Assembly (NCBI GenBank): GCA_900541895.1
Contig: UWSI01000014.1
Location: 1 to 41,898, forward strand
DNA length: 41,898 nt
Origin: an uncultured Actinomyces sp.
GTDB taxonomy: Bacteria > Actinomycetota > Actinomycetes > Actinomycetales > Actinomycetaceae
Reading direction: 5' to 3'
A program made the position numbers and the translations under genes. Below the pieces are notes generated by a model, which was given only the letters and a program-made list of their open reading frames with translations, ran no database searches and was not told the origin of the DNA. Below are positions 1 through 7,488 of the stretch, one piece after another. Position 1 is the stretch's first letter. Every line of letters starts with the position of its first letter.

Positions 1-1199
1 TGCAGCGCGTCGCTCAGGACTGGCTTGTTTTGACCGTATTGACGCAGAATTCCTCTTTCCAAATCGGTGTCGTCACAGCTCTTCAATTCCTCCCCATTCT
101 TCTTTTGAGTCCCTATGCGGGCGTCGTGGTTGACCGTCTTGATCGCAAAGGAATCATCCAGGTCACCCAGACATCTTTCGGTGTTTTCGGCCTGCTCTTG
201 GGAATTATGGTTTTTACGGGGCATGCGCACCTGTGGCTGGTGTATGCCCTAGCCTTCGGCGGGGGAGTCGCCGCGGCTTTTGATTCTCCTGCGCGCCAGG
301 CTTTTGTTTCCGAGCTTGTTCCCGCTTCATCGATCACGAACGCCGTGGCGCTCAACTCTGTTGCTTTTAATTTTGCCCGTCTGGTAGGCCCCGCAATTTC
401 GGGCCTGATGATTGATTGGGTGGGCGAGGCCTGGGTCTTCTTTGTGAACTCGGGAATGTTCCTGATTGCCGCGATGTTCACGACATCAATTCGCCATAAA
501 GATTTGGTGCCCCGCCGGCCGGTTCCCCGGAAGAAAGGGCAGCTGCGTGAGGGGCTAGCGTATTTGCGAGGCCGTCCCGATCTTATTCTGATCATTGTCG
601 TCGTTGGTTTTGCTTCGGCTTTGGCTCTCAATCAGCAGCTCACGACTGCTGTCATGGCGACAACGGTTTTTCATAGGGGAGCGGGCCAGTACGGCATGCT
701 GAGCGCATTGATTGCGGTCGGATCGTTTTCTGGGGCCCTTTTTGCTGCGCGTCGGAAGCTTCCGCGTCTTCGTTTGGTCGTTGGCTCGACTATTGCATTG
801 GGTGTTGTATCAACGATTCTGGCATTCACTCCCACTTATGAAACCTATGGGATCATGTGCGTTCCGACGGGTTTTGCCATGATCACCATGCTCACTTCGG
901 CAAATGCTGCAGTCCAAACGACGACTGCAGAAGACGTACGTGGACGGGTTTTGGCGCTATACGGCATGGTTGTCATGGGGTCGACACCTATCGGTGCTCC
1001 CTTTGTGGGCTGGATTGGTCAAGTGATTGATGCTCGTGCCTCGATTTGGGTGGGGTCGGTCTCGACCCTGATTGTCACGGTTATTGCTGCAGCGGTGTGT
1101 ATGAAACGATGGGATATCCATCTGCATGTTCGCGCGGGTGCACACCCCATTGAAATTGAGAACCCGAATGCTCATCACGATCCCTATATGGGGAATTAG
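1..1199 (+). CDS. MFS exporter, 5' end cut off by the window edge
   Basis: Major facilitator superfamily permease, about 395 residues visible. The frame is open from base 3, where the codons read QRVAQDWLVL, the usual start of the first membrane helix in MFS_3 (enterobactin-exporter/macrolide-efflux-like) proteins. The true start therefore lies just upstream of the window, and the TTG at 30 is not a convincing start. The loop between helices 2 and 3 carries the MFS A motif (GVVVDRLDRKGI). About eleven hydrophobic segments follow, with a basic cytoplasmic loop near the middle (RRPVPRKKGQ). It probably exports a small molecule by proton antiport; the substrate cannot be read from the sequence. 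A dtxR-family regulator follows 131 nt downstream on the same strand, so a link to metal or siderophore export is possible but is inference only. Confidence 0.85.
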   Translation, partial: QRVAQDWLVLTVLTQNSSFQIGVVTALQFLPILLLSPYAGVVVDRLDRKGIIQVTQTSFGVFGLLLGIMVFTGHAHLWLVYALAFGGGVAAAFDSPARQAFVSELVPASSITNAVALNSVAFNFARLVGPAISGLMIDWVGEAWVFFVNSGMFLIAAMFTTSIRHKDLVPRRPVPRKKGQLREGLAYLRGRPDLILIIVVVGFASALALNQQLTTAVMATTVFHRGAGQYGMLSALIAVGSFSGALFAARRKLPRLRLVVGSTIALGVVSTILAFTPTYETYGIMCVPTGFAMITMLTSANAAVQTTTAEDVRGRVLALYGMVVMGSTPIGAPFVGWIGQVIDARASIWVGSVSTLIVTVIAAAVCMKRWDIHLHVRAGAHPIEIENPNAHHDPYMGN

Positions 1200-1330
1200 C
1201 AACATTGGCCTATCTCAATTGATGCTGACGTTGTCCATCTGACTCCCCGTGACGCGCGGTTTTCCTCACTAATGAACACGATGGCGCGGAAATATGTACT
1301 CTGAGGTCAGAAACTACCTATGGAGGAATC

Positions 1331-2020
1331 GTGAGCGATCTGATCGATACCACCGAAATGTATCTCAAGACAATTTTTGAGCTTGAAGAAGACGGTGTGA
1401 CGCCTCTTCGCGCTCGAATTGTCGAGCGATTGGGGCATTCTGGCCCCACGGTTTCGCAAACAATTGGACGAATGGAACGTGACGGCCTCGTGCATGTCAT
1501 GGGGGACCGACGGCTGGAACTAACGCCTCTGGGACGTGAGCGCGCCATTGAAGTGGTTCGCAAGCACCGCCTTGCCGAGCGTCTTTTGACTGATGTCATC
1601 GGTTTGGATTGGGCCCACACCCATGAGGAAGCGTGTCGCTGGGAGCACGTCATGTCGGATCAGGTTGAGCAGCGTCTTGGAGAAATTCTTCATAACCCGA
1701 CTACCGATCCCTACGGAAACCCGATTCCTGGAACGGATGGGGTCTCAGACGGCATTTCGTTGGAATTGGCCTTACGAATGAGGGAGTCCACTTCTGGGAC
1801 GGTTACTCGAATCGGTGAACCCATCCAAGCAGAGACGCAAGTGCTGGATGCCTTTGCTCGGTGCGGAGTGCGTCCAGGGGCTCGGATTAACTTCGAGGCC
1901 GACCCTCGTGAAGTCGTTCTTGAGGTAACTCACACCGCTGATGGGAAGGAATCGGTACCCGGTCAGGCCGTTCAACTGCCTTTGGCGCTTGCTCCGCACC
2001 TTTTCATCACGCTTAATTAA
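1331..2020 (+). CDS. dtxR: DtxR/IdeR-family metal-dependent transcriptional repressor
   Basis: 229 residues, against 226-230 for DtxR/IdeR. It has an N-terminal winged helix (recognition helix around SGPTVSQTIGRMERDGL, residues 37-53), a dimerisation domain and a C-terminal SH3-like domain. The metal ligands of DtxR occur at identical numbers: Met10, Cys102, Glu105 and His106 for one site, and His79, Glu83 and His98 for the other. This strongly indicates an Fe(II)- (or Mn-) activated repressor. The GTG start is preceded by GGAGG seven nt upstream (1322-1326 region). Known family role: metal-loaded dimers bind a 19-bp inverted repeat and repress iron uptake. A partial match to that repeat sits in front of feoA at about 25.8 kb in this window. 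Assignment as iron (DtxR) rather than manganese (MntR) sensor rests on the Cys102 ligand and the SH3-like tail. Confidence 0.93.
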   Translation: MSDLIDTTEMYLKTIFELEEDGVTPLRARIVERLGHSGPTVSQTIGRMERDGLVHVMGDRRLELTPLGRERAIEVVRKHRLAERLLTDVIGLDWAHTHEEACRWEHVMSDQVEQRLGEILHNPTTDPYGNPIPGTDGVSDGISLELALRMRESTSGTVTRIGEPIQAETQVLDAFARCGVRPGARINFEADPREVVLEVTHTADGKESVPGQAVQLPLALAPHLFITLN

Positions 2021-2104
2021 GCTCTCTGACCAGTAATTCTGAAAGTAAGCTGCAAAACCTTAAGAAAACCTGTAATATGTTCGTCATCGTTTCGTTACAT
2101 TGGC

Positions 2105-2133
2105 GTGACATTTCAGGGTGAGTGCGATAGACT
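2105..2133 (+). promoter_or_regulatory. Candidate sigma-70-type promoter for the riboswitch/NlpC transcript
   Basis: GTGACA (2105-2110) is a one-mismatch -35 hexamer. It lies 17 nt before TAGACT (2128-2133), a TAnnnT -10 hexamer. Transcription would begin about 10 nt before the folded riboswitch. No other well-spaced pair was seen between the dtxR stop and the riboswitch. Position and spacing support it; no start site is known. Confidence 0.4.
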
Positions 2134-2154
2134 TTATGCATGGCCGCACTGGCC

Positions 2155-2309
2155 GACCGTTCTTCGTTAACCGAGGTTGAACCGCGAAGAAATAGGTAAG
2201 ACGAAGGTTCAACGCGGGGAAACCACTTACGACCTTTGGGTCTTGGGGTGAAGCTTGGGAAACCAAGCCGGGCTCTCCTGCCCGAACCCGACAGCTCACC
2301 TCGCAGGTC
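2155..2309 (+). ncRNA. Cyclic di-AMP (ydaO/yuaA-type) riboswitch
   Basis: The conserved blocks of the ydaO class occur in order: CGGGGAAACCA (from about 2213), TTGGGGTGAA (about 2243), and the 3' signature CCCGAACCCGACAGCTCACC followed by TCGCAGG (about 2281-2307). Paired GACC (2155-2158) and GGTC (2306-2309) would close the outer helix, and GGTTGAACC near 2176 pairs with GGTTCAAC near 2207. Known biology: this class binds c-di-AMP and in actinobacteria often precedes cell-wall hydrolase genes, turning them off at high c-di-AMP. No intrinsic terminator is visible after the aptamer. The ribosome binding site (2311-2318) begins two nt after the closing helix, which suggests control of translation or an unusual expression platform (inference). 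Confidence 0.9.
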
Positions 2310-2325
2310 AAAGAGGAGATTACTT

Positions 2326-3039
2326 GTGACAACTGGTAAGCCCGCGCCGCGGCACCGCAAGGCACGTCGCCCGATGGCCCCTGTTTTCGACTTGGCTGAC
2401 ACGCTCACCGCGTTTAAGGCACCGCTTCGTGGCACCGCTGCTGCGTCTGCCGCTGGACTCGCTCTGACCGCTGTCGTCGGTGGCACTGCAACCGCAGCCC
2501 CCGCCGTCCATGACGCCGCAGTCGATACTTCGAACAACACCGCAACCGTTCTGCCTACGACGGTTTCGGTCCCGGATATCGCCTGGTCTGCTAGTGACGA
2601 AGTTTCTGCTTCGGCTGAAGCTCCGGCTCCTGTTGCAACGACTCACGCCGCTGCTTCCCGCGACTACACTCGCTCGGAGATCGGCACCTCGTCTGCAGCG
2701 CTGAACCCTTCAGGTAACGACATTGTGTCGATCGCTCTGTCGCTCACCGGCATTCCTTACGTCTACGGTGGCTCTACCCCCGCGGGCTTCGACTGCTCTG
2801 GCTTCACCCAGTACGTCTACGCTCGTGCAGGTATCTCCATTCCTCGTACCTCTGGTGCGCAGGGCGCAGCGGGTACTTTCGTCTCCGCTTCTGAAGCGCG
2901 TCCCGGTGACCTCGTGTGGCACGCCTACGGTCACGTGGGCATCTACGCAGGCAACGGAATGGTCGTCGAGGCTACTACCCCCGGTTCTGTGACAAAGGTC
3001 CAGCCGCTGTGGGGTAACTACAGCTTCGTACGCTACTGA
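2326..3039 (+). CDS. Secreted NlpC/P60 peptidoglycan endopeptidase
   Basis: 237 residues from a GTG preceded by AAGAGGAG (2311-2318); a longer reading back to 2236 would run through the riboswitch and is rejected. A basic N-terminus (residues 1-36) and a hydrophobic stretch (about 37-58, ending ATAAPA) form a signal peptide. An Ala/Thr-rich linker follows, then the NlpC/P60 domain from about residue 130 to the end. Catalytic Cys157 lies in FDCSGF and His203 in GHVGIY. Glu215 is 12 residues after the His, the same spacing as the third residue of the mycobacterial RipA triad. Family role: cleavage of the D-Glu/meso-DAP (or Lys) stem-peptide bond in daughter-cell separation or wall turnover. The upstream riboswitch places it under c-di-AMP control. 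Confidence 0.92.
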   Translation: MTTGKPAPRHRKARRPMAPVFDLADTLTAFKAPLRGTAAASAAGLALTAVVGGTATAAPAVHDAAVDTSNNTATVLPTTVSVPDIAWSASDEVSASAEAPAPVATTHAAASRDYTRSEIGTSSAALNPSGNDIVSIALSLTGIPYVYGGSTPAGFDCSGFTQYVYARAGISIPRTSGAQGAAGTFVSASEARPGDLVWHAYGHVGIYAGNGMVVEATTPGSVTKVQPLWGNYSFVRY

Positions 3040-3050
3040 GTTTTTGTGTG

Positions 3051-3086
3051 ATAGGGAAGGGGTCGCTTTGGCGGCCCCTTCCCTAT
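3051..3086 (+). terminator. Hairpin terminator after the NlpC/P60 gene
   Basis: A 16-bp stem (3051-3066 with 3071-3086, one G-T pair) closes a TTTG loop and begins 11 nt after the stop codon. There is no long T tract, but the stem is strong and correctly placed. Confidence 0.7.
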
Positions 3087-3197
3087 ATCCGCCAGCGCTC
3101 CGTGGTATTCACTTTTTCGCTGTGGAAGCACTGAAGTACTGACATTTCACGTGCGAATAGGGCAAAATAGTGGTGACGTAATCACGAGGAGGTAGTC

Positions 3198-4127
3198 ATG
3201 GGGACATCAGAAGTGATTTTGGTCGGCGTCGATGGCTCAAAGGAGAGCTTCGCAGCAGTCAAGTGGGCCGCAGAGCGCTCTAAGATTCGCTCATGCAGAC
3301 TTCATATTATTTGTACGTATGCCGTTGCCTCGTATGCTGCGGCAACCCTAGATGGCGGATATGCGGTTCTCGACGATGCGGCTCTTAAAGAAGGAGCATC
3401 GCAGATCGTCAAGCAAGGCGTTGACCTCGCAAAGGAAGTTGGAGCTCCTGACGTTCACGGCCTCGTTGAGGCTGGTGATCCCGCGGGGATTCTTATCGAT
3501 ATGTCGCGCGAAGTCGACTTGATTGTCGTTGGCTCACGCGGTGGTGGCGGTTTTGCCGATCGCCTCCTGGGCACCGTGTCTTCCGCGCTTCCTGCCCATG
3601 CTCATTGCCCGGTTGTTATTGTGCCTCGCCATACTTCCGGTAAGGCATTTAGTCCCGTTGAGCGTATTGTCGTTGGCTCCGATGGGTCCGAAGGTGCGAC
3701 CTCGGCGCTCAAGCGTGCGGTTGACGAGGCCGAGCTGTGGGACGCCCGCCTGACCGCAGTTGCCGCAGTCCCGATGGCAACGGGCACGACAATGATGGCG
3801 TGGTTGCCAACCAATATTGATCGCGACAAACTCCTCAAGGATGTCAAGGAGGGGCTTGATAAGGCTGTTGACGCAGCTTTGGATGGACGCCAGCGCAAAG
3901 TCGCGCGCCATGCACTTGATGGATCTCCCTCATCGTTGCTCATTGAGTTTTCGACTGCCGTCGATTTGGTTGTCGTCGGCACCCGAGGCCGCGGTGGCTT
4001 TGCCGGCATCTTATTGGGTTCGACTTCGCAGACGGTGATCGCACACTCGACCTGTCCGGTGATGGTTGTTCCTTCGAAGCATCACGACGTCTTGCCTGAT
4101 CCTTCGCAGGAGTGGAGTAGGCGCTGA
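3198..4127 (+). CDS. Universal stress protein, two tandem UspA domains
   Basis: 309 residues from an ATG with GAGGAGG (3186-3192) five nt upstream. Two UspA folds are fused head to tail: residues about 4-143 and 154-293. Each contains the ATP-binding signature G-x2-G-x(9)-G-S/T: VVGSRGGGGFADRLLGTVSS near residues 111-129, and VVGTRGRGGFAGILLGSTSQ near 259-278. Both domains are therefore predicted to bind nucleotide. Tandem proteins of this size are common in mycobacteria and actinomycetes and are induced by hypoxia, stationary phase or other stress; the exact role here is unknown. It is monocistronic, bounded by hairpin terminators on both sides. The C-terminus (EWSRR) is a short charged tail. 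Confidence 0.93.
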   Translation: MGTSEVILVGVDGSKESFAAVKWAAERSKIRSCRLHIICTYAVASYAAATLDGGYAVLDDAALKEGASQIVKQGVDLAKEVGAPDVHGLVEAGDPAGILIDMSREVDLIVVGSRGGGGFADRLLGTVSSALPAHAHCPVVIVPRHTSGKAFSPVERIVVGSDGSEGATSALKRAVDEAELWDARLTAVAAVPMATGTTMMAWLPTNIDRDKLLKDVKEGLDKAVDAALDGRQRKVARHALDGSPSSLLIEFSTAVDLVVVGTRGRGGFAGILLGSTSQTVIAHSTCPVMVVPSKHHDVLPDPSQEWSRR

Positions 4128-4143
4128 CGATGCGTTTTTAAAT

Positions 4144-4180
4144 AGCGGCGACATCTTCGGGTGTCGCCGCTTATATGTAT
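4144..4180 (+). terminator. Terminator of the universal stress protein gene
   Basis: Perfect 10-bp stem AGCGGCGACA (4144-4153) with TGTCGCCGCT (4162-4171), an eight-base loop containing TTCG, then a T-rich tail. It lies 16 nt past the stop codon. Confidence 0.85.
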
Positions 4181-4233
4181 TCTTTTTCGAGAGTCTGAGA
4201 AACGAAGAGGTGGGTGATACCCTATGGTGGTGC

Positions 4234-4306
4234 GCCCTCGTAGCTCAGGGGATAGAGCACCGCTCTCCTAAAGCGGGTGTCGGACGTTCGAATCGTCTCG
4301 GGGGCA
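4234..4306 (+). tRNA. tRNA-Arg (anticodon CCT)
   Basis: Full cloverleaf: acceptor GCCCTCG (4234-4240) with CGGGGGC (4299-4305), D stem GCTC/GAGC, anticodon stem CCGCT/AGCGG around loop CTCCTAA (4265-4271), and T arm GGACG-TTCGAAT-CGTCT (4282-4298). The anticodon CCT reads AGG. The discriminator base is A4306; CCA is not encoded. No integrase, direct repeat or other sign of use as an attachment site was seen. Confidence 0.97.
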
Positions 4307-4316
4307 CTGAAATGCA

Positions 4317-4349
4317 AAACGGCTTGGTCTCAGGCCGTTTTTCTGTTTT
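4317..4349 (+). terminator. Terminator of the tRNA-Arg transcript
   Basis: AAACGGC (4317-4323) pairs with GCCGTTT (4334-4340), followed by a T-rich run (TTTCTGTTTT). It starts 10 nt after the tRNA and would end the tRNA transcript before the next MFS gene. Confidence 0.8.
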
Positions 4350-4431
4350 CTCTATTCTAGGGAGGCTCCCCGGGCACACGGTTGTGGCATCGGATGAGTA
4401 CAAGACGCAGGCTAAGCGGAATGGGGGAGAA

Positions 4432-5703
4432 ATGAACAAGGTGCTTGGGCGCTTGTTGAGCCATCCTCTTACGCGCAATTCTGCTTTCATGCACCTGTGG
4501 GCTGGCCAGACCGCTGCGGAGTTTGGTTTCCAAGTAGCTACTCTTGCAACCTCGGCAATCGCTATCTCTCTATTGCACGCCACGGAGTCTGAAGTTGGTA
4601 TTCTTACCGGTTTACAGACACTCGCATTTCTCCTCATCGGTCTTCCCGCGGGTGCGTGGGTTGATCGCTGGCGTAAACGCCGGGTCATGATTGTTTCCGA
4701 CCTAGCGCGGGTTTTTGCACTCATTTCAATTCCGATCGCCTATGAGTGGTTTACGCTTACACTCACGCACCTGATGATCGTTGCTGCGCTCTTAGGGCTT
4801 ACGACAGTCTTCTTCGATGTTGCCTATCAGTCCTACGTTCCGGCGATCGCGTCCACACGCTATATCGCAGCTGCGAATGGGCGGCTCGAGGCCTCGTACC
4901 AGGTTGGCGCTGCGGGTGGCCCTGGTTTAGGTGGCTGGCTCTTGGGGGTCTTTGCGCCTCCGCTCGCCTACGTATTTACCGCAGCAACGTACGTGTTCTC
5001 AACGGTGGCGATTTGGCGGATTAGGATACCTGAGCCTAAACCCGCGCGCCCTAGTGCCTCGTTGCTTGCACAAATCCGCGAGGGGTTGAGCTTCGTTCGG
5101 CACGAGCGTCTGCTTTTCCCCCTGTTCTCGTGTATTTCTTTTGCTGCGTTTACGGGTTCAGGAGTGCGTGTTCTCTTGCCGATTTTGGTGCTTCGAACGC
5201 TGGGCATGAATGCGACGCAACTGGGGGTACTTCTGAGTGCGGGTGCGCTTGGCGGCATTCTTGGAGCGATGACTCGTTCCCTGTGGCTTGGGCGTCTAGG
5301 GATCGGGCGTTGCATTGTGATCACTTATGTCGTTGGAGTGTCGATCCTTCTCTTGCAGCCAGCAGCGCTTCACGTGCCAGAGTTTGCTGGCTGGGTGATT
5401 GCTGGCGCGGGGGTTGTGAACTCTTATTTCATCACCATCTACAACGTGACGCAGATGAGTTTGCGGCAGGAGATCTGCCCCAAGTGGATGCTTGGGCGCA
5501 TGAATGCGACCTTCCGTTTTGCGGTGTGGGGAGTGATGCCCCTGGGGTCGGTCGCTGCAGGTCTTCTTGCCTCTGTTGTGGGTGTCGAAGCGGCAATGTA
5601 TATCTTCGTTGTTTTGTCAGTGCTTGCTGGTGTCGCGATGGCTTTCACGCCTGCGGCTCGGATTAAAAATTCTCATATGGCTTTGGATCCGAGTCAAAAC
5701 TGA
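4432..5703 (+). CDS. MFS transporter (drug/siderophore-exporter-like)
   Basis: 423 residues, about 12 membrane helices. The ATG at 4432 is chosen because GGGGGAGA lies six nt upstream and the protein then begins MNKVLGRLLSHPLTRNSAF, with the first helix following at once (LWAGQTAAEFGFQVATLAT). The open frame continues upstream through tRNA-Arg, which cannot be coding. The MFS A motif reads GAWVDRWRKRRVMI. The family is MFS_3, the same as the truncated exporter at the left edge, but the two are clearly different proteins. The probable function is proton-driven efflux of an unidentified compound. It appears to be a single-gene unit: the tRNA terminator lies before it and about 180 nt of AT-rich DNA after it. 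Confidence 0.87.
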   Translation: MNKVLGRLLSHPLTRNSAFMHLWAGQTAAEFGFQVATLATSAIAISLLHATESEVGILTGLQTLAFLLIGLPAGAWVDRWRKRRVMIVSDLARVFALISIPIAYEWFTLTLTHLMIVAALLGLTTVFFDVAYQSYVPAIASTRYIAAANGRLEASYQVGAAGGPGLGGWLLGVFAPPLAYVFTAATYVFSTVAIWRIRIPEPKPARPSASLLAQIREGLSFVRHERLLFPLFSCISFAAFTGSGVRVLLPILVLRTLGMNATQLGVLLSAGALGGILGAMTRSLWLGRLGIGRCIVITYVVGVSILLLQPAALHVPEFAGWVIAGAGVVNSYFITIYNVTQMSLRQEICPKWMLGRMNATFRFAVWGVMPLGSVAAGLLASVVGVEAAMYIFVVLSVLAGVAMAFTPAARIKNSHMALDPSQN

Positions 5704-5830
5704 ATATTGTCTGAGATCTGAGACGTCTTAGTTGCCATAATTATGTGATCTACCGAGCTTCTTTTTATGTAATTACTCAGCTTTTGGGGTATTTCTCAAT
5801 TTTTACTTAATTTTATCTGTATATAGTCAG

Positions 5831-5839
5831 TGCTAGTAT
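5831..5839 (+). promoter_or_regulatory. Extended -10 promoter element of adhesin 1
   Basis: TGCTAGTAT fits TGn-TAnnnT, 45 nt before the ATG at 5885. The same element occurs at 45-50 nt before all four adhesin genes, which argues that it is functional. The stretch upstream is AT-rich. Confidence 0.5.
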
Positions 5840-5884
5840 TTGAGGATCTGAGATTTTTACCTTGCTGAAGAGGTGCATCGTGTT

Positions 5885-7222
5885 ATGGAGTCAGATATGA
5901 AGCGTGCTTTACGGGTTCCCTCATGGCTTGCGATCGGCGCGGCAGGCGCCTTGGTGTGTGTGAGTTCTTTGCTGGGGGTTGTGACAAGTGACCAATCTGC
6001 AGAGGCCGCTCAAATTGATGCCGTGACGGGAGCGAAGATTACTAATACGTCTACGCCAGCCGGTCCGAACCACGTCTACGACAATTTCAAGCTCGAGCTT
6101 ACTTTTGATACAACCGGAAAGACGGTCGCTGAGAACGATACTCTTAATATTCAGCTCCCCCGTGAGTTGCGAACTCGGAGTACTTCTTTCGATGTGACCG
6201 ATACGGAATCGGGTGGTGTTGCGCTGCGCTGCACTGTTCCTGCAGCTGAAGGTCCAGAAGTGACCTGTGTTTTCACTGATTTCATGGCAACTCATATAAA
6301 TGCTAGGGGAAATATCGTCCTTGTCGCAGATTCGGTGAAAGAAACGACAAGTGAAGTGCTTCATGCGACGATTAATCACTCAGTTGATATTCCGATGTCC
6401 CTTGATCATGGGGCAATTGTCAAGCCCAAAATAGGTTTCGCCCCGGAGACGCCGTATAAGTACGGGTGGCAGCTGCATGATGGTCATCCTGACCGCTTCA
6501 CGTGGGAGATCTTCATTCCTGAGCGCCATATTGGTGAAAACACCATAACGGTCAATGACACTTTTGATTCCTCGTACGGTGGCTACCGTCTTTTCAATGA
6601 TATGAGCAGTGAAAATGCGTGGCAGCGTACCCACCTTATGAAGTGGAATTCGCTGGAAGACTTTAAAGCGGATCCCAACCATGAACGTCCTGCGGAGAGT
6701 GTTTCGGTAGGAGGTGCAATTAATGGAGGGATCTTCCAGATGACGGATACGGCGGATGGCTTCCGTGTTTCATTCCCGAATACTAAGGGCGATGCGTACT
6801 ACGTTCTCAAGTACTACACGGTTCTGAATGTTCCAGCTAATGCGAAGGTCGGCAGTACTTTTGCAAATACAGCGGTTGTGAATGGGCAAAAGTCTGCGAA
6901 TACTATTGCCATTAAGACTGCTGGTTGGGGAGACCTGGATGCAGATCAAAAGACCACACCAACGCCTGAGCCGACCCCGTCTACCACGACGCCTGAGCCC
7001 ACTCCGTCTACAACGACGCCTGAGCCCACTCCGTCTACAACGACGCCTGAGCCGGAACCCACAGCCTCGACGACGAGTCCATCACCGACCTCGTCAACAA
7101 GCTCAAGTTTGCCTCCTCAAAAGGTTCTTGCCCGTACGGGAAGTGACGCTGCGCTGATCGGACTTTTGATGATGTTACTTGGAATTTCAGGAGCTGCACT
7201 CATTGCCCGTCGGGCGGAATGA
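5885..7222 (+). CDS. LAXTG-anchored MSCRAMM-like surface adhesin, copy 1
   Basis: 445 residues. ATG 5885 is preferred over GTG 5873 and ATG 5897 because the resulting start (MESDMKR) aligns with MNSEVTR and MNNEATR of copies 2 and 4, and because AGAGG (5869-5873) stands at the same 10-11 nt distance as in the other copies. Order: signal peptide (1-36, ending AEAA); Ig-like domain N2 (about 40-185) with an LPRELRTR block, a Cys pair in RCTVP...VTCVF and the latch-like motif CVFTDF; second Ig-like domain N3 (about 190-350), ending TAGWGD; a stalk with three 27-bp repeats encoding TPEPTPSTT; anchor LARTG, hydrophobic helix and ARRAE tail. LAXTG is the signal recognised by class E sortases. The ligand (host matrix protein, another bacterium or glycan) is unknown; adhesin function is inferred from architecture. 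Confidence 0.85.
   Translation: MESDMKRALRVPSWLAIGAAGALVCVSSLLGVVTSDQSAEAAQIDAVTGAKITNTSTPAGPNHVYDNFKLELTFDTTGKTVAENDTLNIQLPRELRTRSTSFDVTDTESGGVALRCTVPAAEGPEVTCVFTDFMATHINARGNIVLVADSVKETTSEVLHATINHSVDIPMSLDHGAIVKPKIGFAPETPYKYGWQLHDGHPDRFTWEIFIPERHIGENTITVNDTFDSSYGGYRLFNDMSSENAWQRTHLMKWNSLEDFKADPNHERPAESVSVGGAINGGIFQMTDTADGFRVSFPNTKGDAYYVLKYYTVLNVPANAKVGSTFANTAVVNGQKSANTIAIKTAGWGDLDADQKTTPTPEPTPSTTTPEPTPSTTTPEPTPSTTTPEPEPTASTTSPSPTSSTSSSLPPQKVLARTGSDAALIGLLMMLLGISGAALIARRAE
6962..7042 (+). repeat. Three 27-bp tandem repeats in adhesin 1 stalk
   Basis: Units at 6962-6988, 6989-7015 and 7016-7042 each begin ACGCCTGAGCC and encode TPEPTPSTT. Units 2 and 3 are identical; unit 1 differs at two third-codon positions. 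The unit length keeps frame, so copy number can change without breaking the gene. Confidence 0.9.
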
Positions 7223-7237
7223 TTGATCGATAATCGT

Positions 7238-7274
7238 AAGCGTGGCTGCGTATTTTTGCACCAGCCACGCTTTC
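7238..7274 (+). terminator. Terminator after adhesin 1
   Basis: Perfect 11-bp stem AAGCGTGGCTG (7238-7248) with CAGCCACGCTT (7262-7272), beginning 15 nt after the stop codon. The downstream T run is short. Confidence 0.75.
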
Positions 7275-7361
7275 TATAGGGATCTGAAATTTCGTATGGC
7301 TTTCATCCGCATAGGAGTATTGCGGAAGAAGAATACTCGCCTCGCGCCTTATTAATTAGGA

Positions 7362-7386
7362 ATTTTCCTTGCAATATCAGGAAAAT
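7362..7386. promoter_or_regulatory. Inverted repeat upstream of adhesin 2
   Basis: Perfect ATTTTCCT (7362-7369) and AGGAAAAT (7379-7386) with a 9-nt spacer, about 45 nt upstream of the adhesin 2 -10 element. Symmetry and position suit an operator for a dimeric regulator. No obvious second copy was found elsewhere, so it is weakly supported. Confidence 0.3.
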
Positions 7387-7430
7387 GTAGAAAGTGTGAG
7401 AAATCTCTGAACTTAGGCTGTACGTTGCTG

Positions 7431-7439
7431 TGTTAGCAT
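7431..7439 (+). promoter_or_regulatory. Extended -10 promoter element of adhesin 2
   Basis: TGTTAGCAT fits TGn-TAnnnT and ends 49 nt before the ATG at 7489, the same distance as in copy 3. Confidence 0.5.
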
Positions 7440-7488
7440 TCAAATTGCCTCAATACAGTTTGATGTTCTCAACGAAAGATAACTTGTA

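Noticed and set aside
4066..4431. Long N-terminal extension of the second MFS gene
   Set aside because: The frame passes through the terminator of the universal stress gene, tRNA-Arg and its terminator; ATG 4432 has a ribosome site and a normal MFS N-terminus.
4234..4431. tRNA-Arg as integration site of a mobile element
   Set aside because: No integrase, transposase, or direct repeat of the tRNA 3' end was found, and flanking genes look chromosomal.
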